A DNA stretch of 64,000 nucleotides from Mikania micrantha. Taxonomy: Eukaryota > Streptophyta > Magnoliopsida > Asterales > Asteraceae. The notes under the pieces are model-generated. The model was not told the origin of the DNA, did not search any database, and was given only the letters and a program-made list of their open reading frames with translations. Position 1 is the stretch's first letter, and every line of letters starts with the position of its first letter. This document shows, piece by piece, positions 22,467 to 32,906 of this stretch. The DNA lies in contig CM018683.1 in the NCBI GenBank assembly GCA_009363875.1, forward strand, positions 64,832,207-64,896,206. Direction: 5' to 3'. The position numbers were made by a program, and so were the translations under genes.

Positions 22467-23252
22467 CGTATAAAGAACGGTAAGCAGGAAATCACTATAG
22501 CTATAGCAGCCATCACTATAGCTATCATCATCAGCCGAGCCTCCAAACTCATGGTGCTCACTAACTGCCTCAAATACACCCATCTCTCACTCCACAACGC
22601 TACCTCCTGCCAAAAGGTAACTACCAACACCTGTCTCCAGGTTCTCCTAAGTCGCTCCTCTACCATCGCTCTCCAAGCCTGAGTGTTAGCACCTAAGACA
22701 TTCACCTGCTCCATAAGGGACAGATGAGAAGTGAGAATCTCCAGAACGGTGGTGCGGGTATCCTCCAGAAGAGTATGGTGCTGAGATACATCCTGTCTCA
22801 AAGCCTGTAGATCCTGAGAAATCTGCTGTACCTGCGCCCGCAACTCGGCTTGGTGGGAGGATTCTCCCACTTCATGAACAGCCTGTGGCTCGTCCCGTGG
22901 AGCCATCTGGTGTCGCGGAGGCAATCCTGTGGTTTTGCGGGCTTGACCCCGCATACGCCGCAACCCGTCCCAAGCGGGTACTCTAGGAGGTGTAATACTC
23001 TGTCTCTGATCAGCAACTGGTTCAGCCGGAGGTGAGTGAGGAGGACTAGGTATGATAGGAAGTGCTGGTGGTGGTGGCGGCACCGGTACTGGCTCAGGTA
23101 GTGCTGGTATGGGAGGCACTGTAGATGCATGTGATGCTAATGACACAGCCTTCCGAAGGATCTGAGTCAGATCCGGAACTGGAACTGGGAGTATCGTCCA
23201 CCATGACGTATGGAAACCTCTGATATATATATCTCTCTCCTTGGTCTGCCAT
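22467..23252 (-). pseudogene. A2 leader ORF, frameshifted
   Basis: The counterpart of the A3 leader ORF with start ATG at 23252. One extra T near 23150 (CCTTCCGAAG versus CCTCCGAAG in A3) shifts the frame after about 35 codons. Downstream the sequence is otherwise the same as A3, including the hydrophobic tail up to the splice donor at 22466. Confidence 0.85.
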
Positions 23253-23589
23253 CGCTGTATAAACAGAATTCTCAGATTAGTACCATGAACTAAATATTGA
23301 ATAAAATCATCAACATAAACATGATATGAGACGTCATCCCTTCTTAACACAACTATTCGTCTTTACTGTTATAAATGTTCTGCTTGTATCAAATCAAACT
23401 AGAATGCACACGTGCTGCGAATTTCAGTTATGCTGGCCACTCATAATTGAGATCCGTACCACCTGATTATCCTGGCTTAATTCAAAACAAGTTTTGTTCG
23501 TTAATAATATGTTGGTGCTCTCTGTGTCACTATTCGAGCCTACGGTTATAGTCTAGGTCTCTAAGTCCACCTAAATTCTATAACCTGTG

Positions 23590-23601
23590 GCTCTGATACC
23601 A
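23590..23601 (-). other. A2 primer-binding site (tRNA-iMet)
   Basis: The minus strand reads TGGTATCAGAGC, three bases inside the LTR end at 23605. Confidence 0.9.
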
Positions 23602-23604
23602 CCC

Positions 23605-25739
23605 TGTCACACCCCCACCTCTCGTCACCTGAGATGATGTCATAAGTCTCATTCTATCAGTTGCGGAAGCATAGTGGTGATGTCTCAGAGATGAGGTGTG
23701 ACTTACTTGAACCGATATCACAGCACACAGATTCACTTAAAATAAATATAATACAAAGGTTTCGTAAAAACATCAACTTAACAACTAAGTTTATTACACA
23801 AACTGATACATTAAAGTTCTACTCAGTGAAGTGCATCCTCACTGTGTCGTCACCGTGGTCCTGCAAAAATGTTAAGTTTGAAACGTCAGCACAAAGCTGG
23901 TGAGTTCGACAGTTCAGTTAGAACAATATGATATGAGAAGTAATGTTCACAAAAAGTTCAGTTCTGGATAACCATGGGACCCGTATCTAGTTCCTTTCGG
24001 ACAGTTGTTCGTTCACGAAGATACTACCCGTCGGTAAATATCTTAATGCCTCATAATCTTAATGTCTATCACTAACATTAAGAAAGCGTTTCGTAACCAG
24101 GTATCAAACATTCCCACCAGGGGAGATGCAATCCTCCCAGCGAATGGGTTGTCAGCCAATAGTACTATCAATGATTCCTGTTCGGCCCCACATGGGTTCA
24201 CTAGATACAGTTCAAGAGATGAGGACTTTTGATACTGTGATAGAGATACTAACGGCAAAATCCCATGAAATCACACAAAAAGTCACATGAAATCACACAG
24301 ATATCAGTGATGCATATCATATGTTCAGAAAACAGTTTGCAGTATTACCCCGATGTTTATAAAACAATAAAGAGAAAAGGGGTTGTACGAAACTCACTTG
24401 ATGTCTCAAATTGTAGAAACACACGCAACCGGTGCTAATGATGAGATTCTGCATTAGTTTATGTTTGATATGTTATTTATGTTTTAGCTTGCTGATTAAA
24501 TCGTTTTGAACGTCCAATGTCCAAGACATTGCCTTAACAGTCATCAGCCCGATGTTTAGTATTTAATTACATATTTTAATGTAATATCATACAATGTATG
24601 ATAATGTAGGAACCTATACTGATTCAGGTTCCTAATACTAAGTTGATGACTCACTTGATTAATCAGTATAATCTCAGATTAACCAAATAGTTAATGTTGT
24701 TGATTATAATGTTAAAGTAATCTCTAAAAAGTTTAATGACTTAGGAATGGTTAATCCTTGTTATTGATTACCCAAATATCATGGAATATCACAATGTAAT
24801 ATTAGAGTAGGTTTAATAACCATGTTTAACATACTGATCTGACTGTTATCAAAACCGTCCAATAATCGTTCTAATGAGTATGTTAATAACTATGATTAGT
24901 TTGAAACACATGGCTTTCACGTTGCATGTCAAGGATTAATCAAACTAATCATCTACATTGTCATAATCAAATGGTTTAAACCATTATAACCATTGTTATG
25001 ATTCCATGCAAACCGGGCATTACAACGGCTCAGAACAAGGATTTACCCATTAACAGTTCGAGTTTGTCACTCAAAATCAATCCTAGCCATCATCTAGGCA
25101 ATAATCAACAACCCTAACTATATCATTACGTTCAAAACTAAGATTTAATCATTCATAATCAAACTAAAAGGTTTAAAATGAACCATTACCTAATCTGAAG
25201 GAGTTCTGCGGATAGAAAGATGATCTGGACTTGTATAAACGTTCCTGGATGCGATCTAAACGTCCCGGAGACTTCGAAACAGAGATTTAATGAGTTTGAT
25301 GAAGATTTTTCGTGAGTTGAGGCTGGTTTCGTCGATGGTTGAAGATGAAATGAGGATGAGAACAAAAATTCTGATCTTTATGCAAGTTGCCGAGCAAATT
25401 GACCCCAGGCGCATCGCCTGGCCGCTTGCACCCACTCCAGGCGTACCGCGCGGAATAAAGAATCCAGATATTTTCGTTTGTAATCTGCGCGCATCGCCGA
25501 GGTTGTCACTCGACTTGGGGCCGCCCCAGGGTAATTTCGCCCGTTTTTCGACGACAACTTCGTTTCGCGATTCCGAACACTCCGTAACTCCGTTTCGCGC
25601 ACCGTTTTCGCCCACATTCATCATTTTTCGCATACTATCATCCCATATTAATTTCGGTGACCAGTTCAACGCGGATTTTAAACACGATCAAATGTGCTCA
25701 ATTCGTTGCTGACGTAATTCTTCATATGCGATTATCACA
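23605..25739 (-). repeat. LTR shared by A2 (as 5' LTR) and A3 (as 3' LTR), 2135 bp
   Basis: On the minus strand it begins TGTGATAATCGC and ends GGGGGTGTGACA. The first ~1150 plus-strand bases (next to the A2 primer site) match 32907-34053 without a difference I can see. About ten substitutions and two small indels fall in the remaining ~985 bases, next to the A3 polypurine tract. This suggests a recombinant LTR. Confidence 0.92.
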
Positions 25740-25775
25740 GTCTCCTCCTGTTAGAGAAATTTCGTCCCGAAATTT
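25740..25775 (-). promoter_or_regulatory. Polypurine tract and conserved palindrome of A3
   Basis: On the minus strand a perfect 8-bp inverted repeat (AAATTTCG-GGA-CGAAATTT, 25757-25775) is followed by AACAGGAGGAGAC (25740-25752), adjacent to the 3' LTR. The purine run is the expected plus-strand primer. Element B has the same palindrome in the same place. Confidence 0.85.
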
Positions 25776-25802
25776 AGGGAAGACTTGTTTATTAACAATT
25801 GA

Positions 25803-28800
25803 TCATGAGAATAGGTGTGGGTATTTCTGTTTCATCTGATCTTCACGTTCCCACGTATATTCGGGCCCACGCTGTGAATTCCACCGAATTTTGACAATAG
25901 GTGTGCGACTACGTTTAAGTACCTTCACTTCTCGGTCCATTACTTCAACTGGTTCTTCCCTGAACTGAAGTTTCTCATCAATTTGAATTTCTTTCAGAGG
26001 TACAATCAGTGTTTTATCAACTAAACACTTCTTCAGATTTGATACATGGAAGACATCATGAACGTTACCGAGTTCAGGAGGTAATTCAAGTCTATAGGCC
26101 ACTGATCCGATTCGTTCAAGAATCTTAAATGGTCCTACAAATCTTGGTGAAAGTTTACCTCTCTTCCCAAATCTGAAAATGCCCTTCCATGTTGAAACTT
26201 TCAACATTACTAGATCACCAATTTGAAATTCCAAGGGTCTACGACGATTATCTGCATAACTCTTTTGTCGATCGCGAGCAGCTTTAATTCGTTCTTGAAT
26301 AAGTGCGATCTTATCAGTTGTTTCTTGAATGAGTTCTGGGCCTATGATTCGATTTTCACCCACCTCTGACCAACAGACAGGTGATCTGCACTTGCGTCCA
26401 TAAAGTGCTTCAAATGGAGCGCATTGAATACTGGTATGGTAGCTGTTGTTATATGAGAATTCAACAAGTGGAAGATGAACATCCCAGCTACCACCAAAAT
26501 CAATTACACAGCTTCTCAGCATGTCTTCCAGAGTTTGATTAGTTCATTCGGTTTGCCCGTCAGTTTGAGGATGATAAGTTGTGCTCATATTGATTCGTGT
26601 GCCCAGAGCATTCTGAAAAGTTTGCCAAAATCGTGATGTAAATCGACTATCTCTGTCCGAAATTATAGAGACTGGTACCCCATGTCGAGACACAATCTCC
26701 TTAACATAAAGTTTAGCAAGTCGATCCATGGAGTAATCCTCTCGAATGGGTATAAAATGCGCGGATTTAGTAAGGCGATCAACGATAACCCATATAGAGT
26801 CATGATTATGCGATGTTCTGGGTAGTTTAGTGATAAAATCCATAGAGATCTGATCCCATTTCCACACGGGAATCTCCGGTTGTTGTAATAACCCAGAAGG
26901 ACGTTGATGTTCAGCCTTAACCTTTAAACAAGTTAAGCATCGACCCACGTATTCTGCTATATGTTTCTTCATTCCAGGCCACCAGTAAAAGTCTTTAAGA
27001 TCTTTATACATTTTATCAGCGCCCGGATGAATAGAATACCTGGATTTGTGCGCCTCACCCAAGATGATTGATCTTATGTTACCGAATAGAGGAACCCATA
27101 TTCGGCTTTTGAAATATAACACTCCATCGGTCTCAACTTCAAGTTTCTTGTCTAATCCCTTGAGTTCCTCAGCAGGATAGTTCAGTGCTTGTAAAGCTTG
27201 TTGCTGAGCTTCTTTGATTTGAGGAATTAGACTAGTTTGAATAGTCATACCTAGTGCTTTTACACGTAACGGTTTGACTCGTTCTTTGCGACTTAAAGCA
27301 TCGGCCACAACATTTGCCTTGCCTGGGTGATAACGAATCTCACAGTCATAGTCGTTCAACAGTTCCACCCACCGCCTTTGTCGCATGTTCAACATTTTCT
27401 GATCTAGAATGTGCTGAAGACTTTTGTGATCTGTGTATATGATACACTTTGTTCCGTACAAATAATGTCTCCAAATCTTGAGTGCAAACACCACTGCACC
27501 AAGTTCTAGATCATGAGTGGTATAGTTCTTCTCATGTACTTTCCACTGTCGAGAAGCGTAAGCAATCACTTTATCGTTCTGCATTAAAACACACCCCAGT
27601 CCTTGGCGGGAAGCATCACAGTACACTGTGAAGTTATCGATACCTTCCGGTAATGCCAAGATAGGTGCGTTGCAGAGTTTATGTTTCAACAGTTGGAACG
27701 CCTCCTCCTGTTGAGAACCCCATATAAACGGTTGATTTTTCTGTGTCAACGTCGTCAGTGGCAAGGCTATCTTTGAAAAATTCTTGATAAATCGACGATA
27801 ATAACCTGCCAGCCCTAGAAATTGACGTATTTCTGTTGGGGTTCGCGGGATTTCCCACTGTTCCACAGCCTTAATCTTGCTGGGATCCACCTGTATACCG
27901 TTTTGATTTACTACATGCCCAAGAAACTGCACTTCTCGTAACCAGAACTCACACTTGGAGAATTTGGCATATAATTTCTCATGTGCCAAGAGTTCTAAGA
28001 TCAGTTTCAAGTGTTGAACATGTTCTTGATGGCTTCGAGAATAAATAAGAATATCATCAATAAATACAATCACAAACTTATCCGAGTAAGGCCTACATAC
28101 CCGATTCATCAAATCCATAAAAACTGCAGGTGCATTTGTTAATCCAAACGGCATTACTAGAAATTCATAATGCCCGTATCGAGTTCGGAATGCAGTTTTT
28201 GGAACATCATCTTCATGCACTCGTAATTGATGATATCCGGATCTCAAATCAATTTTTGAAAAGTAGGTAGCGCCTTGAAGTTGATCAAACAGATCGTCTA
28301 TACGTGGCAATGGATAACGGTTTTTGATTGTTAGTTTATTGAGCTCCCGGTAGTCAATACACATCCTGAATGATCCATCCTTCTTTTTCACAAAAAGGAC
28401 TGGTGCTCCCCAGGGTGAGAAACTACGTCTAATAAAACCCTTGTCTAACAGTTCTTGTAGTTGACCTGAAAGCTCTTGCATCTCTGAGGGTGCTAAACGA
28501 TAAGGAGCTTTAGCCACAGGTGCTGCACCTGGAATCAAGTCAATACTAAATTCAACTTGTCTCACTGGGGGTAATCCTGATATATCGTCAGGAAAAACTT
28601 CAGGAAAATCTTTGACTATCGGAATATCGTGGATACGTTTTTGTAACGAACTGTTATCAATCACATGTGCTAGAAAGGCCAGACAACCTTTCCGTAAGCA
28701 TTTCTGAGTTTGCATGCATGAAATGATACCCAATTTTCTACCAGCTCGTTCCCCTTGAACTATCAGTGTATTACCCTCAGGTAATGGAATACGGATCACC

Positions 28801-30506
28801 TTAGTTTGACATATTACTTTAGCTTGGTTATTAGACAGCCAATCCATGCTGACAACGACATCAAAGCTCCCAAGCTCAATAGGAAGTAAATCAATATCAA
28901 AAAGATGATCATTCAGATTCAAGGAACATCCTTGAATAACACTGTTAGTTTTGATTAACTTGCCATTAGCAAGTTCAATCACATAAGGAGTTTCTAGTTC
29001 TACCGCAGGCAATGATAGTAATGATGCAAATTCAGGAGAGATAAAACTCTTATCTGCCCCCGTATCAAAGAGAACTGATGCATATAAGTTATTGAGTAAG
29101 AACGTACCAGTAACAATGTTAGCATCGTGTCTCGCCTCGGTAGCACCAATCTGGAAAGCTCTACCTCTAGCTTCATTCCCCGGATTGGTGTTGTTATTGT
29201 TTGGACAATTTCTTATCAAATGATCTGGACTCCCGCACTTGTAACATGATCGGTTCATTTGAGGGGTTGGTCGTGGTGCCTGATTTTGTTGGCGGGGAGG
29301 AAAATTACAGTATCTGGTATAGTGTCCAACCTTATTACAGTTGGCGCAAACAGGACACGGTCCTGTATGATGATATGAACACTTGTTACATTTGGGCGCC
29401 TGCCCTGTATAACTTTTCCTCTCAAGATTGGTAGCACCATAATTCTTCACAGTTGGCCTACTCTGGTTGATTTCAGCCGGAGCTTTTGCTTTAGCTTTGC
29501 CAAACCACTTTCGTTTAGTACCTTTGGAACCACTGGAGGTACCAACGTCACTACGGCCCACAGCCGTCTGAGTTTTTGTTGCCAACATACCACTCCTTAC
29601 CGCCTCATCGGTAAGCTTTGTGGTCAAAAGAATTGCACGTTTGAGGGTTGTGGGTTCAGCTGCGGTTACCATTCCCCGAATCTGGGGAACCAAACCCTTA
29701 ATATACTTCTCGATCAATGCTGCTTCAGTAGGAAACATATCGGGGAGTAAACATGTGAGTTCATGAAAACGATGGGTATACGCTAAACAGTCAGCCCCAA
29801 TCATTGAATGATTCCAGAATTCCTCCTGGAGCATTTGAATCTCAGTGAGTGGGCAGTACTCGGATCTAATCAAAGTTTTAAATTCGTTCCAGCCCATCGA
29901 GTCGACTGTAGCTGAGCCCAACGTTTTTGCCTGGGTATTCCACCAGGTCAAAGCTGATTCTTTAAAAGAACAGGCAGCATAAGACACTTTATGCTCCTCT
30001 AAACACTGGCTGATTTTCAGTTTCGTTTCCATTTCCTCGATCCACCTTAGCAATCCGGCCGCTCCTTCCTTACCAGCGAAAGTAGGAGGGTTACAGGAAG
30101 CGAAATACTTGTAAGTACATCCCTGTCGTGGTGGATCAGGAATAGTTGTAGTTGTACCAGTGCTTCTATGAGTTTCCGCGTTGCCACCAGTAGCATTGTG
30201 TTCTGTGTGAGTATGATCCCCACCAGAACCCGAAGCGATATGAGGTTGATGTGGTATCAAAACACCACAAGCCGATAACTGTTCACGCACAATCCGTGCT
30301 ATCATTGCTTCATTTGATTCAGATCCACCTGCACCAGCAGGTGGAGCAGTGTTCCCTCCAGGGTTCACTGGTGGAGCAGTATTTGTTTCCAGATTTACCT
30401 GTGGATCTGGATTCGATTCCGTATTTACTGGTGGAACTTGATTCGGCTCAGGGTTAGTAATGTTCCTGATAGATCTCTTAGTCGGACGACCTCGTTTGGG
30501 AGCCAT
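25803..30506 (-). pseudogene. A3 gag-pol polyprotein with one premature stop
   Basis: 1567 codons in a single frame from ATG 30506. Domains by residue: AT-hook-like KRGRP (4-8), capsid (about 130-310), Cys/His cluster and two CCHC zinc knuckles (370-435), protease DTG (481-483), RT with FIDD (815-818), RNase H (about 955-1075), integrase HHCC (1153-1193), integrase core with D at 1223 and 1284 and E at 1320. The only break is TGA at 26544-26546, directly after that glutamate. The same frame resumes at 26543 and runs through the integrase C-terminal domain to a chromodomain-like WNSQRGPEYTWER end. The stop is most simply a C-to-T change in a CGA codon. As it stands the enzyme would lack its integrase C-terminus. 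Confidence 0.93.
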
Positions 30507-30510
30507 TATT

Positions 30511-31769
30511 CTGCTCACATGCAGAAAAACTCAGGTCAGTTCAAGAACATTAAAGATATAACCCATTTGATCACATAAATTCACTCATATTCAGTTATAC
30601 TGAAATTTTTATGAAGTTGAAAATGTGATTATAAGAGGATACAGTATAACTACATCGATATTACCCAAACATGTTCTCAGTACCCCAAAATCACATCATT
30701 GTTTGTAGTTATACACAGTCCTGTTAACTCAAAACATGTTATAGTATCACACAACATACAATATTGTGGCACTAACATAGATGCATTATTGTTCACAGTA
30801 AATACCACATTACTGATTTTTCAATCTATTATAACATGAAATTTTGAGATATTAACATTCAGGACTTTCATAAGAGTTATACAAACCGTATGCGTAGTAC
30901 CCCACAAGGTAGTTTACGTGAACATACCATACAAGGTATTTTACGAGAGTATACCACTTCTGGTATTTTACGAAAGTATACCACACAAGGTATTTTACGA
31001 GAGTATACCACACAAGGTATTTTACGAGAGTATACCACACAGGTATTTTACGAGAGTATACCACACAAGGTATTTTACGAGAGTATACCACACAGGTATT
31101 TTACGAGAGTATACCACACAAGGTATTTTACGAGAGTATACCACACAAGGTATTTTACGAGAGCATACCACACAGATATTTTACGAGAAGGTATTTTACG
31201 AGAGCATACCACACAGGTATTTTACGAGAGTATACCACACAGGTTATTTTACGAGAGTATACCACACAGGTATTTTACGAGAGTATACCACACAAGGTAT
31301 TTTACGAGATAGCACACAAGCTATTTTACGAGATAGCACCAAACTATTTTACGAGAGTGAATACCTCACCAGGTATTTTACGATGTCAGAATACCTCACC
31401 AGGTATTTTACGATACCAGAATACCTCACCAGGTATTTTACGATGTCAGAATACCTCACCAGGTATTTTACGATATCAGACAATTATTACATAAGTTCTC
31501 ACACTGATACGTTTTGATATTCACATATAGATACACAATATCAACACCCTGACTTTCAAACGGATATTACTAAACAACCCTTTTATTACCACCAGATCAA
31601 CTTTGATACAACCATAAAGTTTTGTACAAAAGCTGCCAACATTTCGAACATCAAAACCAACTAAAGGGGAATCTGTTTCACAATCAAAATTTTCCCGATG
31701 CATCACGTACTAACAACCTATCCGTTTATACAAATAACAACCAAAATGAACATCCCACATCGTACTTAC
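30511..31769 (-). other. Predicted intron of A3 joining leader ORF to gag in frame
   Basis: Donor CG|GTAAGTACG at 31769. CTGAC branch-like motif about 25-30 bases before the acceptor, T-rich tract, acceptors AG|CAG|AATAATGG at 30514 and 30511. The leader ORF stop codon is formed by the donor itself (CGG TAA). After splicing at either acceptor the reading frame passes into the gag ATG frame without a stop. Confidence 0.55.
30899..31478 (-). repeat. Minisatellite of A3 (26-30-bp units)
   Basis: Identical in layout to the A2 array at 21596-22175. It lies inside the predicted intron. Confidence 0.93.
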
Positions 31770-32554
31770 CGTATAAAGAACGGTAAGCAGGAAATCACTA
31801 TAGCTATAGCAGCCATCACTATAGCTATCATCATCAGCCGAGCCTCCAAACTCATGGTGCTCACTAACTGCCTCAAATACACCCATCTCTCACTCCACAA
31901 CGCTACCTCCTGCCAAAAGGTAACTACCAACACCTGTCTCCAGGTTCTCCTAAGTCGCTCCTCTACCATCGCTCTCCAAGCCTGAGTGTTAGCACCTAAG
32001 ACATTCACCTGCTCCATAAGGGACAGATGAGAAGTGAGAATCTCCAGAACGGTGGTGCGGGTATCCTCCAGAAGAGTATGGTGCTGAGATACATCCTGTC
32101 TCAAAGCCTGTAGATCCTGAGAAATCTGCTGTACCTGCGCCCGCAACTCGGCTTGGTGGGAGGATTCTCCCACTTCATGAACAGCCTGTGGCTCGTCCCG
32201 TGGAGCCATCTGGTGTCGCGGAGGCAATCCTGTGGTTTTGCGGGCTTGACCCCGCATACGCCGCAACCCGTCCCAAGCGGGTACTCTAGGAGGTGTAATA
32301 CTCTGTCTCTGATCAGCAACTGGTTCAGCCGGAGGTGAGTGAGGAGGACTAGGTATGATAGGAAGTGCTGGTGGTGGTGGCGGCACCGGTACTGGCTCAG
32401 GTAGTGCTGGTATGGGAGGCACTGTAGATGCATGTGATGCTAATGACACAGCCTCCGAAGGATCTGAGTCAGATCCGGAACTGGAACTGGGAGTATCGTC
32501 CACCATGACGTATGGAAACCTCTGATATATATATCTCTCTCCTTGGTCTGCCAT
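31766..32554 (-). CDS. Leader ORF of A3 (262 residues, unknown function)
   Basis: The intact long form of the leader ORF. The order is N-terminal MADQGERYIYQRF, Ser/Asp patch (about 20-32), Pro-rich stretch (about 45-80), basic linker, Gln/Leu-rich helix (about 135-205), an aromatic segment TFWQEVALW and, after the point where A1 stops, a hydrophobic tail (about 235-260). Reading the tail in another frame gives an acidic Ser/Tyr-rich stretch, and neither frame is clearly conserved against A1, so I do not claim a membrane anchor. The ORF ends inside the predicted splice donor. Function unknown. Position suggests a role linked to gag, either as a separate protein or as an N-terminal extension made by splicing. 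Confidence 0.75.
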   Translation of the reverse strand: MADQGERYIYQRFPYVMVDDTPSSSSGSDSDPSEAVSLASHASTVPPIPALPEPVPVPPPPPALPIIPSPPHSPPAEPVADQRQSITPPRVPAWDGLRRMRGQARKTTGLPPRHQMAPRDEPQAVHEVGESSHQAELRAQVQQISQDLQALRQDVSQHHTLLEDTRTTVLEILTSHLSLMEQVNVLGANTQAWRAMVEERLRRTWRQVLVVTFWQEVALWSERWVYLRQLVSTMSLEARLMMIAIVMAAIAIVISCLPFFIR

Positions 32555-32891
32555 CGCTGTATAAACAGAATTCTCAGATTAGTACCATGAACTAAATATT
32601 GAATAAAATCATCAACATAAACATGATATGAGACGTCATCCCTTCTTAACACAACTATTCGTCTTTACTGTTATAAATGTTCTGCTTGTATCAAATCAAA
32701 CTAGAATGCACACGTGCTGCGAATTTCAGTTATGCTGGCCACTCATAATTGAGATCCGTACCACCTGATTATCCTGGCTTAATTCAAAACAAGTTTTGTT
32801 CGTTAATAATATGTTGGTGCTCTCTGTGTCACTATTCGAGCCTACGGTTATAGTCTAGGTCTCTAAGTCCACCTAAATTCTATAACCTGTG

Positions 32892-32903
32892 GCTCTGATA
32901 CCA
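32892..32903 (-). other. A3 primer-binding site (tRNA-iMet)
   Basis: The minus strand reads TGGTATCAGAGC, three bases from the 5' LTR end at 32907. Confidence 0.9.
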
Positions 32904-32906
32904 CCC

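Larger units (their letters stand above)
18371..23604 (-). mobile_element. A2, truncated minus-strand copy of family A
   Basis: Reading leftwards from its primer site (23590-23601), A2 contains leader ORF, predicted intron with minisatellite, gag, protease, RT and a piece of RNase H, and ends at 18371. It matches A3 (27846-32906) almost perfectly; I noticed only about four differences over 5 kb, two of them single-base indels. It lacks integrase and a 3' LTR of its own. The LTR at 23605-25739 serves as its 5' LTR. Confidence 0.92.

Noticed and set aside
31766..31880. Hydrophobic tail of the A3 leader ORF as an envelope-like membrane anchor
   Set aside because: The same DNA in another frame encodes an acidic Ser/Tyr-rich stretch, the A1 copy has two stops here, and substitutions show no constraint in this frame.
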